Positions 12,311 to 24,845 of a DNA stretch of 64,000 nucleotides are shown here, piece by piece. Each line of letters starts with the position of its first letter. Position 1 is the stretch's first letter. Source of the stretch: Colius striatus (Eukaryota > Chordata > Aves > Coliiformes > Coliidae); assembly GCF_028858725.1 (NCBI RefSeq), contig NC_084765.1, positions 9,751,501-9,815,500 of the forward strand, in the 5' to 3' direction. Below the pieces are notes generated by a model. The model saw only the letters and a list, made by a program, of their open reading frames with translations, was not told the origin of the DNA and did no database searches. A program made the position numbers and the translations under genes.

Positions 12311-14210
12311 TCTTGGGGCAACCTGAAACAAAATATTAATTTAGGAATATTTTCTTGCATTTGCATACATGGATTTTAAATAGTTACAAGCTCTTATTGC
12401 AACTGTGATTGAACTGTGTCTATCAATAAAAAATGTCCAAATCATAAAGCCAACTTATATACAATATAACACTATACATGGCTTCTGCAGACATCAGCAT
12501 GGTCAGGGAAGAAGGAAGGCACAGGCAGAGGGAAGGATCAGTTTAAGGAAACTCAACCCATTTCTATTGCTGTAGCTGCTAAGTAGTAAAATTCACTTTG
12601 GATTGCTTGCCACACAGTAAGAGGGATGTCTCTGAAGGAAACAGCCATTATAGGACACCACCCAAAGCCCTGTGAAACCTTCACCAGTGCCATTTCTCTA
12701 CTGCATTACTGGGTTTTTTGCCTTTCCCTGGAGCACATGTTACTGCTGCTGGGAAAGTGGGGCAACGTGTGCCATGGGGCTGGCCAAGGGCATCACCTGT
12801 GCTTGCTCTGTCTTACCCAAGCTCTCGGGAAGTGCTTCAATGCTTTCCCATTTTGGAGATGACGGGATATATGAACACCATAGACAAGATGATTAAAGAA
12901 CTAACGAGCTAGGAAGCCGCTAAAATTTTTCCCACCAAGTTTTTTCCAGAGACAGACAGTGATATTGGGAAAATAGCAGCCAGAACTGGCATGAGAAGAG
13001 TTGCTAGGAGGCAATCTGAGTGGGGAACATGCATCAAAACTGAATCTCTGCTAATGCCCATGTGCAACAGTTGCTTATTCACCCCATTCCTGGCAGCTGC
13101 CCCAGCAGCGCTGCCATCTCCGCTGCCACTGCCTACCTGGCCCTGTGGCTGCCTGAACTGTTGGGAGTTGCTCCTATCCAGTTTTTTTCTGGTGTCTTCC
13201 TTCTTTTCCCTTTTTTTTAAACTTGATTTAATTCACAATAATATTATATTACTATGGATTGTAGTTTCAACAGCAGGAAAGATGAATCGTGACGTCTCAA
13301 CACCTTCTGACCCACAGCCACTGGCAGGACATGCCACCACATATTGCTGTGCTTCTGCCTTGTGGCACTTCGGTTCCTCTGGAGCCATGCAACTGGGTTT
13401 CCATTAAAAGCCCTGCTTAGCTTTCAGCTCAAGTGTTTTTTCAGTGTGGCAGGCAGCCTTTTGCTTTATTTTCCTTCCTGCCAACCCCCTCCCTCCAAAG
13501 GCAACAGATTAAAGGGCCACCTCATACTATTAATTCCACTTACTGATATTCTCTCTGCAGGAAAAAGGTAAGCACACTTCTGATGAGTTGTTCAGGAAAT
13601 AAAAGCTATGTTTCTTCACATCAGAACTAGGTGTCAAGAGTTCATTGGTCCTTTAACCCCACCACTCCTTCTAGCCACAGGTGCAGTGTTGGGGCTCGGA
13701 GGCCCCAGGGTGCCGCCAGCCCCGTCGGTGTGTAGGGTCTGGGTGTGACTTGTGGCTCACACCACCGTGCTGATTAGGATAAACACATGCAACCTGCCTG
13801 TAGTGCCTCTCAAATGAAGTTGTATTTGCCCAAGGGAAATCTGCATCTGTTTGGTTTAATTTTTTCAATAGTTTGATTGTTGGGCTACATATTAAGGCCA
13901 CTTAAGAATGCAGCTCCAAAGAGGTTTCGGTGAAACATGTCTGTTAGTCAAATTAAGACCTCCTCTCTCAATGCTGCTGTAACCTGGGGGAATTAAAGAT
14001 CCAAAAGGAAAAAGAAATTTTGATGTTCATCTGTTTTAAAGGGTTTTAATGTATTTTCTCTCCGTGACACATAACCTCCACTGATAAAACTTTCCAGTCC
14101 CCACTTTGAGAAACAGCTGTGTGTTTTAGATCAAAATCCAAATCATAAGATGAACATCTTAAATACAGCCCAACTGAAGAAAGATCTTTCTGTGTCCAAG
14201 CCAAGGTTAC

Positions 14211-14305
14211 CTTGTGTGTTAATGAAGGCTTTGATTCAAATTCATCATCGGAGGAAGAAGTAGAATATTCAATAACGTGTTTTCTGACAGATAGGTGTTC
14301 ACATC
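14211..14305 (-). CDS. MICAL2: MICAL2 exon leading into bMERB
   Basis: A 95-nt exon, phase 1 in, phase 0 out (residues 794-825), with acceptor ..tgcattttag and donor CACAAG|gtaacc. It encodes CEHLSVRKHVIEYSTSSSDD then EFESKPSLTHK. The acidic Ser cluster followed by [13 protein letters not shown] (across the next junction) is the usual lead-in to the bMERB coiled coil of MICAL proteins. The Ser-Ser-Asp-Asp stretch is a likely CK2-type phosphorylation site (inference). Confidence 0.9.
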
Positions 14306-17300
14306 CTAAAATGCAGGAACAAAATAGTCAGGGAAGCAAAAACATACTGTTCTTTAACTTACACAGACACTTTGCACTTGTCCTGAGTCCTGATCAGCAG
14401 CACCTAGAGCAATTTGGAAGTCTAGCTGATAGCATTAATTAAATTTTTGATCTCTATCAAAAACTTTGTCTGGGTATATTTGATTTTTTTCAGGTATTAC
14501 ATACAAATAAATTAATTCCTTGAGCTCTCTGCATGCAGCACGCTGTTCTGAACGCACTCAACGTTCATTAAAATGTATATCTGAAGTTAGCCATATCACC
14601 CAAATGATTGTATAAGGCTCACTATACAGTGTAATTGAATGCAAAAAGTCTGAGCCAGCTCTTAAACAAATTACCCTTATGTGGCTTGTAGCATCTGGCA
14701 CCCATTTTTACTACATGACATCTGCTCAGTGTAAAATAGTTGGCGTCAGAATGTCTGGTCATATAAAAAAATCACAAATGTAATCAGAAGCAAATGGACT
14801 AAGAGAACAAGGCTTTATCACACAGCCTCATGCAACATAAATATTTCATTAATTATGTCTAAACAAACGTCACTTATTTTTCTGGTTTAGGAATATTATC
14901 ACATCATTGAACTGTTGATTATAATGCCATAATAAGTCAAGAAAATCCATACATCACAACAATGCACTCCAGAAGGAAAATTCAAAGGCTACCTTTGGAA
15001 GAAGCATGCTTTCAGAATTATAAATTAAATTACATTTAATTGCAGCAATTTTATCATGCCTGTTTTTCCAGCATCTTGTTTCAACTGGGTATAAATATTT
15101 GAATTTCTTCTTAATTTGTCTAATTCATAGCTTCATTCTCTTTATTTCAGAAAATAAAACTGCTTTTGGAACATCTGTCTCTATGCTTCAACCTGCTACA
15201 GGGTTAATGATTAACAGCTGGGCAACATCATGGAAATGTACATTATTTAAAGCTAACAGTGCCATTTTTCTTTGTATCTCTGAGGTAACAGTTGGCTTTC
15301 TATGTGCAAGTTGTATTCAGATTAAAATCACTTCCCATTATCTCCATGTAAATGTTTCTTCCTTGCCTTCTCCTGGATCCCAGTCCCCTAGACTTGTCTC
15401 TCAAGCCCTAATTTAAAATCAGGATCCATGAAACATGTTCATTCCAAGTGGTAATGTAAGAAAAGCAAATTCAAGAAATTTGAGGCAGAAAGTCAGATTT
15501 TGGCAGTGGTCTCAGTTTTAGAAGCACCCAGTCTGTCAATGAAGCTGCACAGTCAGAGAATCCATGGAGCCCCTGTGCCCTCCTTTTTTGCAGGATGTTC
15601 CTTGAGCAGCAAGAGTTGTAATCACAGAATCTCAAGGGCTGGAAGGGACCTTGAAAGATCATCCAGTCCAATCTCCCTGCCAGAGCAGGACCACCTAGAG
15701 TAGGTTACACAACAACTCGTCCAGGTGGGTTTGGAATGTCTCCAGAGAAGGAGACTGCACAACCCATCTGGGCAGCCCATTCCAGGGCTTTATCCTCACA
15801 GGGAAGAAGTTTTTCCTTGTGTTTCTTTGGAACCTCTTATATTCCACCTTGTACCTGTTGCCCCTTGTCCTATCACTGGACATCACTGAGAACAGTCTGG
15901 CTCCATCTTCCTGCCACCCAACCTTTACATATTTGTAAACATTAATGAGATCACCCCTCAGTCTCCTCTTCTCCAAGGTGAAGAGCCCCAGCTCCCTCAG
16001 CCTTTCATCATAAGGGAGATGCTCCACTCCCTTTGTCATCTTGGTGGCCCTGGGCTGAGCTCTCTCCAGCAGCTCCCTGTCCTTCTTGAACTGAGGGCCC
16101 ACAACTGGACACAATATTCCAGATGCTGGCTCACAAGGACAGAGTAGAGGGAGAACCACTCTTGACCTACTGCCCACAGCTCTTCTAATACACCCCAGGA
16201 TGCCATTGGCCTTCTTGGCCATGAGGGCACATTGCTGGCTCATGCTCATCCTGCTGTCCACCAAGACATCCAGGTCTCTTTCCCCTAAGAGTTCATTCCC
16301 CAGCCTGTACTGGTACATGGGGTTATTCTTTCCCAGATGCAAGACTCTACACTTGCCCTTGTTGAACTTCATTAGATTTCTGTCTGCCCAACTCTCCAGC
16401 CTGCTGACAATACCTCTGTTCCCTCATCAAGATCATTAATGAATGCATTGAACAGTCCCAGTACTGATCCCTGAGGGACTCCACCAGATACAGTCCTCCA
16501 AATCTGCCCCATTCATCACCACTCTCTGCCTTCTTCCCTTCATCCAGTTCACAATCCACCTCACTACCTGACCATCCAGGCCACACTTACTCAGTTTTGC
16601 TATGAGGATGCTGTGGGAGATGATGTCAAATGCTTTACTGAAATCAAGATAAACCACATCCACTGCACTACCACCATCTACCCACCTGGTTACATCTTCA
16701 TAAAAGGCTATCAGGTTGGTCAAACATGACTTCCCCTTGCTAAAGCCACGTTGACTGCTCCTAATGACCCCCTTGTCCTTTAAATGCCTGGAGACAGCGC
16801 CCAGGATAAGTCATTCCATCACCTTTCCAGGGATGGAGGTGAGGCTGACTGGTCTGTAGTTACCTGGGTCCTCCTTCTTACCCTTTTATAAGAATGGAGT
16901 GACATTTGCTTTCCTCCAGTCCTCAGGCATCTCTCCTGTTCTCCACAACTTACTGAAGATGATGCAGTGGTTTAGCAATGACTTCCACCAGCTCCCTCAG
17001 CACCTGCGGGTGCATCCCATCAGAGCCCATGGATTTATCCACATCCAGACTGCTCAACTGATCCTTAACCCAGTCCTCATCAACCAAACAAAACTCCTCC
17101 CTTAACCTGACTTCCTCTGGAGCTTCTGAGGGCAGTCTCCAGCAGTACAGACAGAGGCAAAGAAGGCATTCAGTAACTCTGCCTTCTCTGTATCCTCTGT
17201 CACCAGGGCATCCACCTCATTGGTGGGCCTACATTGCCTCTAGTGTTAGTTTTGTCCTCAATGTATTTGAAGAAGCCCTTTTTGTTGTCCTTGACCTCCC

Positions 17301-20300
17301 TTGCAAGGCACAACTCCCATGAGGCTTTAGCTTTCCTAGTTGCCTCCCTACATCCTCTGATGACAGTCTTATATTCATCCCAAGTGGCCATTCCTTCCTT
17401 CCATGACTTGCTTCTTCCACTTGAATTTGCCCAACAGTTCCCTATTTATCTACGCAAGTCTCCTGGCTCTCTTTCTTGATTTCCTAACCACTGGGATGCT
17501 CTGATCCTGAGCCTGGCAAAAGTGATCCCTGAATATAGACCAATTATCTTGGGCCCCTTTACTTTCTAGTACCCTGTCCCATGGGCTATCCCCTAGCAAT
17601 TGCTTGAAAAGGCCAAAGTTGGTCCTGCTAAAGTCCAGGGTTGTGATCCTGCTCGGTATTCTGTACCTGCCACAAAAGATCCTGAACTCCACCAACTCAT
17701 GGTTGCTGCAGCCAAGGCTGCCCTCAACCTTCACCACCTCAACTAGACCCTGCTTGTTCCAGTAATGCACCTTTCCTAGTTGGCACATCCTCAATTTGCA
17801 TCAAGAAGGTAACATCGATGCACTGAAGGAACCTCCTGTGGGTCTCCAGTCCCCTCCACAGGCAATTCCCCTGCTCCAGAACTGCCCAGGCTACCACCCT
17901 GCACCTCCCCATACCTCACAGCACTTGGAGGAGGTCCTTGTTGACCTGCCAGGGACTCTCCAATGGCTCCTGGTTCTGGGGTCACGCTGGTGCCACCCAC
18001 TGCCTCACACTCTGCAGACAAGAGTGCAAATCCATCCACAGCTCAGGTGTGTGATTCAGGAGCCCCTTTCCCTTCTGGGACGGAGAGAGAGGGTCAATGA
18101 CTTCCCCAACAACTTCCAAGAGACATCTCATGAGTTCTAGGAAGCCAATGTCTGTGCATGGAATAGATTCACGACATCCCCAATGCCTGTCTGCTACAGT
18201 AACGTATTTGCACCTTGCTCTGCAGAGGAAAATCATTTAGATTGCTCCAACAAAGCTTCAGCCTTTCAAGAGGTGTATTACCCAAAGCTCTGGTAGACAA
18301 CAGCCACCCGACTGCAATGAGCTCCACCCAAAGAGCCTACAGGATAAAGGACTACACAAAACCACTCAGTAATGAAGCATCTGATGGATCTACCCATGCA
18401 CATTGACAGTTATGGTCTCTGTCATTTTTATTGCATATACACTTCACAGAATTGATGTTCTCTGCTAAAACAGCATGCATATTTGAAGCATGGAGGTGCC
18501 TAAAAACACACAGCAAAGTGTGACAAAATTGGGATGAGAACACAGGTTTTGGCTCTCAGATGTGTGGTCCTGCTACATTTCAGGGGTACAGAAACAGTGT
18601 GACAGTGCATTTCTTTCAATATTAAAAGGGCAGCCACTCGGTGTCCTGCTCAACTATTTTTCTTTGGCTATTTTCCTTGTGGGAGAGACCAGAAATATGC
18701 TCTAAAATGTCACCCAGATGCAAATTTCAACTTTAAGATAACTATAACAAGCATAATATGAAATTACCTCGTGGAATGAACTTGCTTTATGCAGACTTAG
18801 TAAAAAATACCACAAATGTTTGAATACTAACAAATCCACCCCAACAAACCATTTTTCTTTCACTAAGCTAAAGTGCAGGGAAAGATGAACAACATGACAT
18901 AGAAATAGATGTACAGGATGAGACTGAAGGACTTTGCAGTCTGTCTCCAACAGTGGATATCTAAAGGAATGTTATAGGCATCAGACAGTCATATGTGATT
19001 CCTCCTCTTCATGCTTGCCCAGCCTCTGAGCATTTTCCAGTTCAGGAGCTTTCTAAATTGGAAATTGTTTCTAGACATTTGGTTACTCCTTGGTGGATTT
19101 CTCTTCAAGAACCTTGCCCAGTCTCATCTCAAGTCCATGGACATTTATCACTCAGCTCATTCCTTGGCTCCACATCTAAACAGCCCATTGAGGGAGAAAA
19201 CATCAGTGTAATGCAAGACCAACCATACTTCCACAGAACAAGTCCATCTGGCCTCAAAAAGAGTACAAAAGCCCTACTGCAGAGAGCCTCATCAAATTGG
19301 TTTCCACAAGGTGCTGGGAGTGGGTTTTTTTCCCTTAAAAGGAAAGAAATTTTCTGAGATTCACAGTGAATTTCAAGAGAGAAAAATAATGACATATAAT
19401 GTGGGCTAAAGCTCATCATCAGTTGATGACTGAAGTTTGTCAAGTCTGGGCCTCAAACACGTGCCAATATGAGACAGAAATGCCATTTTAGAGAGCCAAG
19501 CAGGACTGGGCTTTTTACCAGTTTGATTTACTCAAACATGAACGTTTCAAAAAGTTTAGGAAGCTGCAATGTTGAAATGTTGAAGATGACAGATTACAGG
19601 CCAAATGGCTGGTGCAAAGCTGTATTTTTCTTCTTCCAAACAGATTTTGTACTGTCCATGTTCCATAATTACAATAATTCAATAATGTCTGTCTTGGCTT
19701 GCAAAGCAGAGGAATGCAACACACATTAAATCAGCATGTTTTTCGAATGATCTAAAATACAGTATTATTCAAACCTAGCTAGAAACTTTCCCATTTTAGT
19801 AGGAACACAACATACTAGAATGTACTACGTATTATATCTCATCTAGTTAAGAGCAAGTCAGCTTGACTTAGTTGATGGAAGATGACAAGGTATAGACTTG
19901 CAGAAAGCCTCCCACTGGAGACCACAGCATGACAAATGGGAACACCAGCAGCTCCCTGTGGCTTCAGTGCAGTCCTGAACATCCTTCGTCTCAATGAAGA
20001 TGCTTGGTTTTGCACATTGTTAGATAAAGGAAGCTCCAAAAATGCAATCCAACAGTCCAGGAATAAGAGAGGGAGTCATTCAATCCAATGAGCATTGGAT
20101 CAAGTCTCAGATACACATATCTTCCTCACAGTATGCAGCACTTCCTAAGCAAAAAGGGTATGAAAAAGGACCTGGCAGCTCACAGGGAACATTGCACTGA
20201 CTTTGGCTTTTACATGGAGATTGTTATTTTAATGCTACAGCACATCAGCAATTTTTGGGTTACAGTTTGGGTTGCAATTTAATAAGGTAAGAAACAAAGG

Positions 20301-21217
20301 GATATAATGATACAATTTAAAAGATTTTTGAGTTAAATAACCAAGTTTCTGCAGTGAGCTAGTGGAAAGATGGATCATGGAGAAAGACAGGTGGGTGCAC
20401 CTCTTGTACTTTGTATTTCATACCTGAAACTGTGCTGTGCTTAATTCTTCCTGAGCTCATGCTCAGATTGCTCTTTGTCTGATATCAATATTTCTTAGAC
20501 TTGCCTGCAAATTTAACACTAACCTCATTCTTGCAAGCAAACATGAAAATTGATGCCTTTTGATCACTACACAAATAGAGTCTCAAATAGGTCAGCATGG
20601 GTCAATAAGGCACTACCTCATCTCAAATCAAAGAAGGGAATATTAATGACCACAGAGCTCTCAAAAGTATTCCTTCAGTTCTTCCACTGCAGCAGGCAGA
20701 GCCGAAGAGACACCTGCTGAGGAAGCACATACACAAAGAAAAGCTTCTCATTCTTGCAGCTGTATTACTTCAGTCTCTGAGGTCCTCATGAAAAGAGATA
20801 CTAAGTGCATTTCTAATCCTGCACTGGAGGGTTTTGGTGCTCATTCTTCTGCTCACCCACTGGACTCCCCTGTCCATGACACCCTCGGTGTCACAGCAGC
20901 GATCACTCTGCCCAGCATCCTACTCCTCTGTCAAGACATTTTCCTGGCCCAAACACATTTGAACAGCAGCGAGCCACAGACCAAACCTGGGTCCAGCAAG
21001 CTGTGCTCTGCTTGCAAATCCACTCTGCTCCTTTAAACTGGAAACAACTCCTAAACCTTAACAAAAAAAGGTATTAAGTCTTCCTAAGGAACGATAAATT
21101 AAACATAACATACAACAGATATGTGTCTGCACGATTACACACACATCTTATAAATTTTAAGTGCTTTATATAATAACAATAACAATATAATAAAAATAAT
21201 TCCACTCAAGTCCTCAC
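14306..21217 (-). other. MICAL2 intron containing a long CR1 copy
   Basis: A 6.9-kb intron. The middle (15.6 to about 17.9 kb) is CR1; 14306-15615 and 18240-21217 look like unique AT-rich sequence with no supported gene. Confidence 0.7.
15619..17870 (-). mobile_element. CR1 LINE, 5'-truncated, inactive
   Basis: The longest CR1 copy in the window, in the same orientation as MICAL2. Its 3' end is the tail at 15619-15680 (one ATTCTGTG-type unit). Broken ORF2 pieces are read on the minus strand: end of the endonuclease and following linker (17794-17450, with EGSLGCSNHELVEF), a middle piece (17391-17200), the reverse transcriptase palm with VVYLDFSKAFD (16723-16436), and the C-terminal region (16372-15695, with [17 protein letters not shown] and [13 protein letters not shown]). 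Between 16436 and 16372 the reading goes from NDLDEGTE almost directly to the LERW..NLMKFN region, so the segment normally holding the FADD catalytic box is missing. Frameshifts separate the pieces. The element cannot encode an active enzyme. The 5' limit is uncertain because similarity I recognise fades near 17.83 kb. Confidence 0.9.
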
Positions 21218-22574
21218 CTGCAGAAGGATGACATAGTCTGTCTTCTGGAGAATAGTCCTTCAAGAAAGGCACAGGTGAAACAGAAGAATTCCCTTCTCTG
21301 TCACAAACTTTACTTCTCAGACTACCAAAGAGTGACCCAAGACTACCCTTCTGTGCAGAGTCACCCAGACTGTCCTTGGAGGTGTTCTTGGGCTCTGGAG
21401 ATGAAAGAAGGAGGTATTTCTCATTGGAGATAAATATGTCATCCATGGGAGCCCCTGGAGTAGTCTCTTTAAAGGTGAATTTTTCTAAGAGTCCTGGGAC
21501 ATCCTCCACCCTAGTGCAAGATGATTTCTGAGGTATACTGGTTGTCTTGGAAGGCCTGGTGTGAGGGCTGTAGACTGGGAAGGATACCTCCTCACTGTGA
21601 TCCCTTGGAGATCTCTCTTCAGAGTCAAGAGAAAAATTAGATGGATTTGAGCAAAGTCTCCCATTTCCTAAATATTGCCCTATCCACTCCTCTGTTTTAA
21701 GCTCCTGTGGTTGGGTGTTATTTGTTCTATTATTGTTACTGTTCCTTTGGCCTAGGGAATAGTCAGGAGTACTGGGGAAGCTGAAGAAAGTTTGTTCTGA
21801 AGACACTTTGACTTTAGTGTCTGAGGACTGCTTTAGTTCTTCTGAAGATGAGGTTAGGGGCTCCAGAATGGACCTTTTGATTGCATTGGCTATAAGCCTC
21901 AGTGGGGATTTTGGCTGGCTAGCTGCATGCTCTCTGGCAACTGCACCTGGAATCCGCAGAACATCTTTGGTGTTGACCGGCAAAGCTGATGGAGAACCAT
22001 CTGCAGAGGGCAGCACAGCACAACCAGATAGTCTGAACACATCTTTACTCCAGTCTGTATCTTTCTCCTCTGAAGTCCACTGTACTCCTTTGTTTCGATA
22101 CCCTGGGCTGGATCCACCCAAGTCCATCCTGTTTGAATTGTACAAGGGTTGCTGTTGACTACAACACACCAACATTTTTTTGGTCTCCTTTAGTTCTTGC
22201 TCAAGGTTTTTTTCTGAGTGCCTTGGTTTTTTGCCATCTTTCTCTTTCAAATCCAGAGGTGACAGTACTTTTGTCTTCCTATTAAAATCTTCTGGCTCAG
22301 AGGTATATTTCTGGGTTTTTTTCTTCCAGCCCTGGACTGTGTATGTCCCAACATCACTATCTGTATCTTCAGGCTCAGAAAAATCAGCAGCTAGTACCCC
22401 ATTCCCAGGAGGGTTCTGTGGAGAACCTCTGGTGCTGCTCTGAAAAGGACAATGGGGCACATAGAGGCAGATGTCTTCAGGCATCTCTCTGGCTTTTTCT
22501 TTTCTTTGAAATACTGGGCTGTAGAGTTTGAAATGTCCTCTTGTAACTTCTGGTGTTTTTTTGTAATAAGCTGA
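21218..22574 (-). CDS. MICAL2: MICAL2 large disordered-region exon (MICALCL-like)
   Basis: A 1357-nt exon, about 452 codons (residues 342-794), phase 0 in, phase 1 out; acceptor ..catacattttacag, donor TGCAG|gtgagg. It begins SAYYKKTPEVTRGHFKLYSP and is Ser/Pro/Glu/Lys rich with many SP and TP sites. Local features in order: an acidic SEPEDTDSDVGTYTVQGWKK; a short charged helix (NLEQELKETKKMLV); a more hydrophobic, probably conserved PLRLIANAIKRSILEPL; an Asn-rich spacer; FTFKETTPGAPMDDIFI; and GSLGSLFGSLRSKVCDREG. In mammals the corresponding region is the main part of MICALCL, reported to bind ERK2 in testis. The long open frame with GT-AG ends and phase fit makes it certain to be coding. 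An in-frame ATG at 22484 (MPEDICLY) could start a C-terminal-only protein. Confidence 0.93.
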
Positions 22575-24747
22575 CTGTAAAATGTATGAAAAAAATATTA
22601 TTTTAGGGGTAGAAAAATACAGCCAATGTATCTTTTATTTCATGTAATATTTTAATCAATGCTGATCTTAACATAATACTAACAAACCTAACATTTAATA
22701 AAATTACACAAATATACAGACATACATATGTAGTTGATGACACAAGGAGAAAAGCTCTTCTCCCCAAAGGGCTAATACTTCTCTGGCAGTGGAGATTTAA
22801 TACTTCTTTTCATAATTTTAATAATCTAAAATAATGTTATTCATGCTAAGAATCTATAGCATCTTTATGAATTGCCTTTAATCTTTTTCTTAGAAAGAAA
22901 CGGTCTTGTCTACAGGAAAATAAAGAAGAGTAGATCTGTTCTATTCTCCTGTGTCCATTCCAGTTGCATCTCCTTAGACTTTCCAGCAAGCACAAGAAAC
23001 CATCAGTCATCCTCTCCAACTGCTTTTATGATATCTCAAACTTATATAGTGAGGGTAGAAATGAATTAAGTGACCCAGAAAAGACCGTAAAATTCAAGAC
23101 AGTAGTTTTAAACAATTCAATTAGTTCTCTCTTCTGCTTTAGTGAAGATTTAAATTCATTATTCTAGCCTCCAAAATCTTTTGCTGGAGATAGTAGCAAG
23201 GGTAAATGTTCACCTTATCTAGCCAGTAGACCAAAACTAGAGGGTTTTTCCTTCTTAAAAGGGAGGCATTTTATCCTCAATGCTACGTGATAATGGATGG
23301 TGCGAAGATTCAATTCCTGTTTCCACTTAATGTGCCAGATTGCCAAATTCAAATGGGTGAAGACATTAATCTGTCTGACTTCTCATTTCCCAGAAGCATG
23401 AGAAGTAAGGCAATAATGATTGTTCCTTGTTTCACAGTTGTATTTGATGACTAAAATTAATATTGGCCAGGATCTCAGAGAGAAAAACATGAGAAATATA
23501 AACAAATAAACACCCTCTTAATCCTCTCTTTAGAGAAGGAAAAAGGCTACTAAGCACTGCTTATAGAGTGGGAGCTGCGTGGAGTCACTTCTCCTCGTGT
23601 GTAGCATGGCGAGGCAGCATTGTGCAGCTCTGCTCCCCTGGGACCTTCCCTTCCTGGCCCTATTGTCCTGGACCGGATTTCAACCACCACCGTAGACGTG
23701 GAAGACTTGATTTTGTTCTAACGCAGACTCTGAGGTCAAGCAATTTTAAACGTGTTTAACCCAAAGGTGAGGACAATGGGTGAGGACAACGGGCTAGGAC
23801 ATGGAGGATGTGGGCTGGTCTCCACCCGGCTCAAAGTGCAGGGGACATGCTGCCCTTTGCTCAGGATGGTCAGTCACGACTGCTGCACTTACAGCAGGCC
23901 CACCCTTCCTCAGCCTTAAAAAAAAGAAACTAAAACCAGCAGAAGAGACAATGGAAATCCTGGGTCCTGGAGGAAGCTGAAGATGCTTCCGAGCTGTGGG
24001 AGGTGTGGAGGCAAGAGCCTACAACAAATTAAGAAGTCTTCTGCCCACCGAATGCAAGAGTGAAACATGAGACACAGGCACACCTACAGGCTGTAACAGC
24101 CTAAGATCCCCCAGTCTCCTTTGCCAGGTTTCCTATGGCTGCCACCAGCCAAGCTCTTACCTTGGCTCCCAGGTTTGCTCTTCAAGGCCAGTGTTGGCAC
24201 TTGCCCTTCAGTCAGTGACGCACAGCAACTGATTGGCATTTAAGCCACTCAGGTGTGATACCCTCTCACCCCACTGCTGCTGGCGTGTGGTCTGGCCCAA
24301 TATGTCACATGTTTCCATCCAGCCCTATTGAGTACACAGGCAGACCAACAGCCTGCTTGGGAGCACTGGGGGTCAGAGGTCTGGGTGACTTCCTCTCCTT
24401 TAGGCAGACACTGTGGCACTAATGATATCCCAGTGGCAGCAAAGTCCCATGCTGTGAGGGAAGGGCAGGTGATGGTGCCTACATGGTGGCTAATGTAACA
24501 AATTAGTGCTTAGCTCTCAATGCAATTGAGGTCTGAGTCCCACAGCAAACATGACTTAGCTGCATCATTTGGGAATGGTTATATCAATCAGAGCATCAAA
24601 CTGTCTCTTTTCTCTGCACAGCACAGGCATAACTCCAACTTTAGAGGTTACTTTGAAAGAGAGGAGGATGCTCAGGCAGCCTGTCAAGAGCAGACATGCC
24701 TCTACAGTAGCTACATTTGTTTTGCCCTGCACAATGCTCCTTCATAC
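22575..24747 (-). other. MICAL2 intron
   Basis: No gene or clear repeat seen. A good-looking donor (GCCAAG|gtaagag) near 24158 lacks a matching acceptor and the required phase has a stop. Confidence 0.65.
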
Positions 24748-24845
24748 CTGTGTTCGGGATTGATCCTCTCCAGGACCACTTTGACAGCTGGCTGAGGAGT
24801 CCTTCCAGTGTAGCCCAGGTTTCTTGCTGGACAATAGAGGGAAGC
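24748..24845 (-). CDS. MICAL2: MICAL2 small exon (FPLLSSKKPG)
   Basis: A 98-nt exon, phase 1 in, phase 0 out (residues 309-341). The acceptor is ..atttgtgtctttggcag and the donor ACACAG|gtatga. It encodes SFPLLSSKKPGLHWKDSSAS then a Gly/Glu/Gln-rich end. It was found because the exon at 28797 ends in phase 1 while the large exon at 22574 starts in phase 0, so an exon of length 2 mod 3 was required. This is the only candidate in the 6-kb interval that I found to fit. The junction WRRKLQT-S-FPLL resembles MICAL-family sequence. An alternative acceptor at 24831 (..tattgtccag) would break the frame. Confidence 0.75.

Larger units (their letters stand above)
10116..14210 (-). other. MICAL2 introns flanking bMERB exon 1
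   Basis: Two introns (10116-12049 and 12143-14210). Apart from a worn CR1 tail near 12.2 kb I see nothing assignable. A plus-strand 138-codon open frame near 13.0-13.4 kb is low-complexity and not supported. Confidence 0.65.

Noticed and set aside
15695..16723. Reverse-transcriptase-like reading frames as a host gene or virus
   Set aside because: They are colinear with CR1 LINE ORF2 and end in a CR1 3' tail; no LTRs or viral genes.
21808..22158. 116-codon plus-strand open frame
   Set aside because: Antisense shadow of the large MICAL2 exon.
24155..24240. Exon-like segment with donor GCCAAG|gtaagag
   Set aside because: The phase needed before the 22574 exon contains a TGA, and no good acceptor is found; the 24845-24748 exon fits better.
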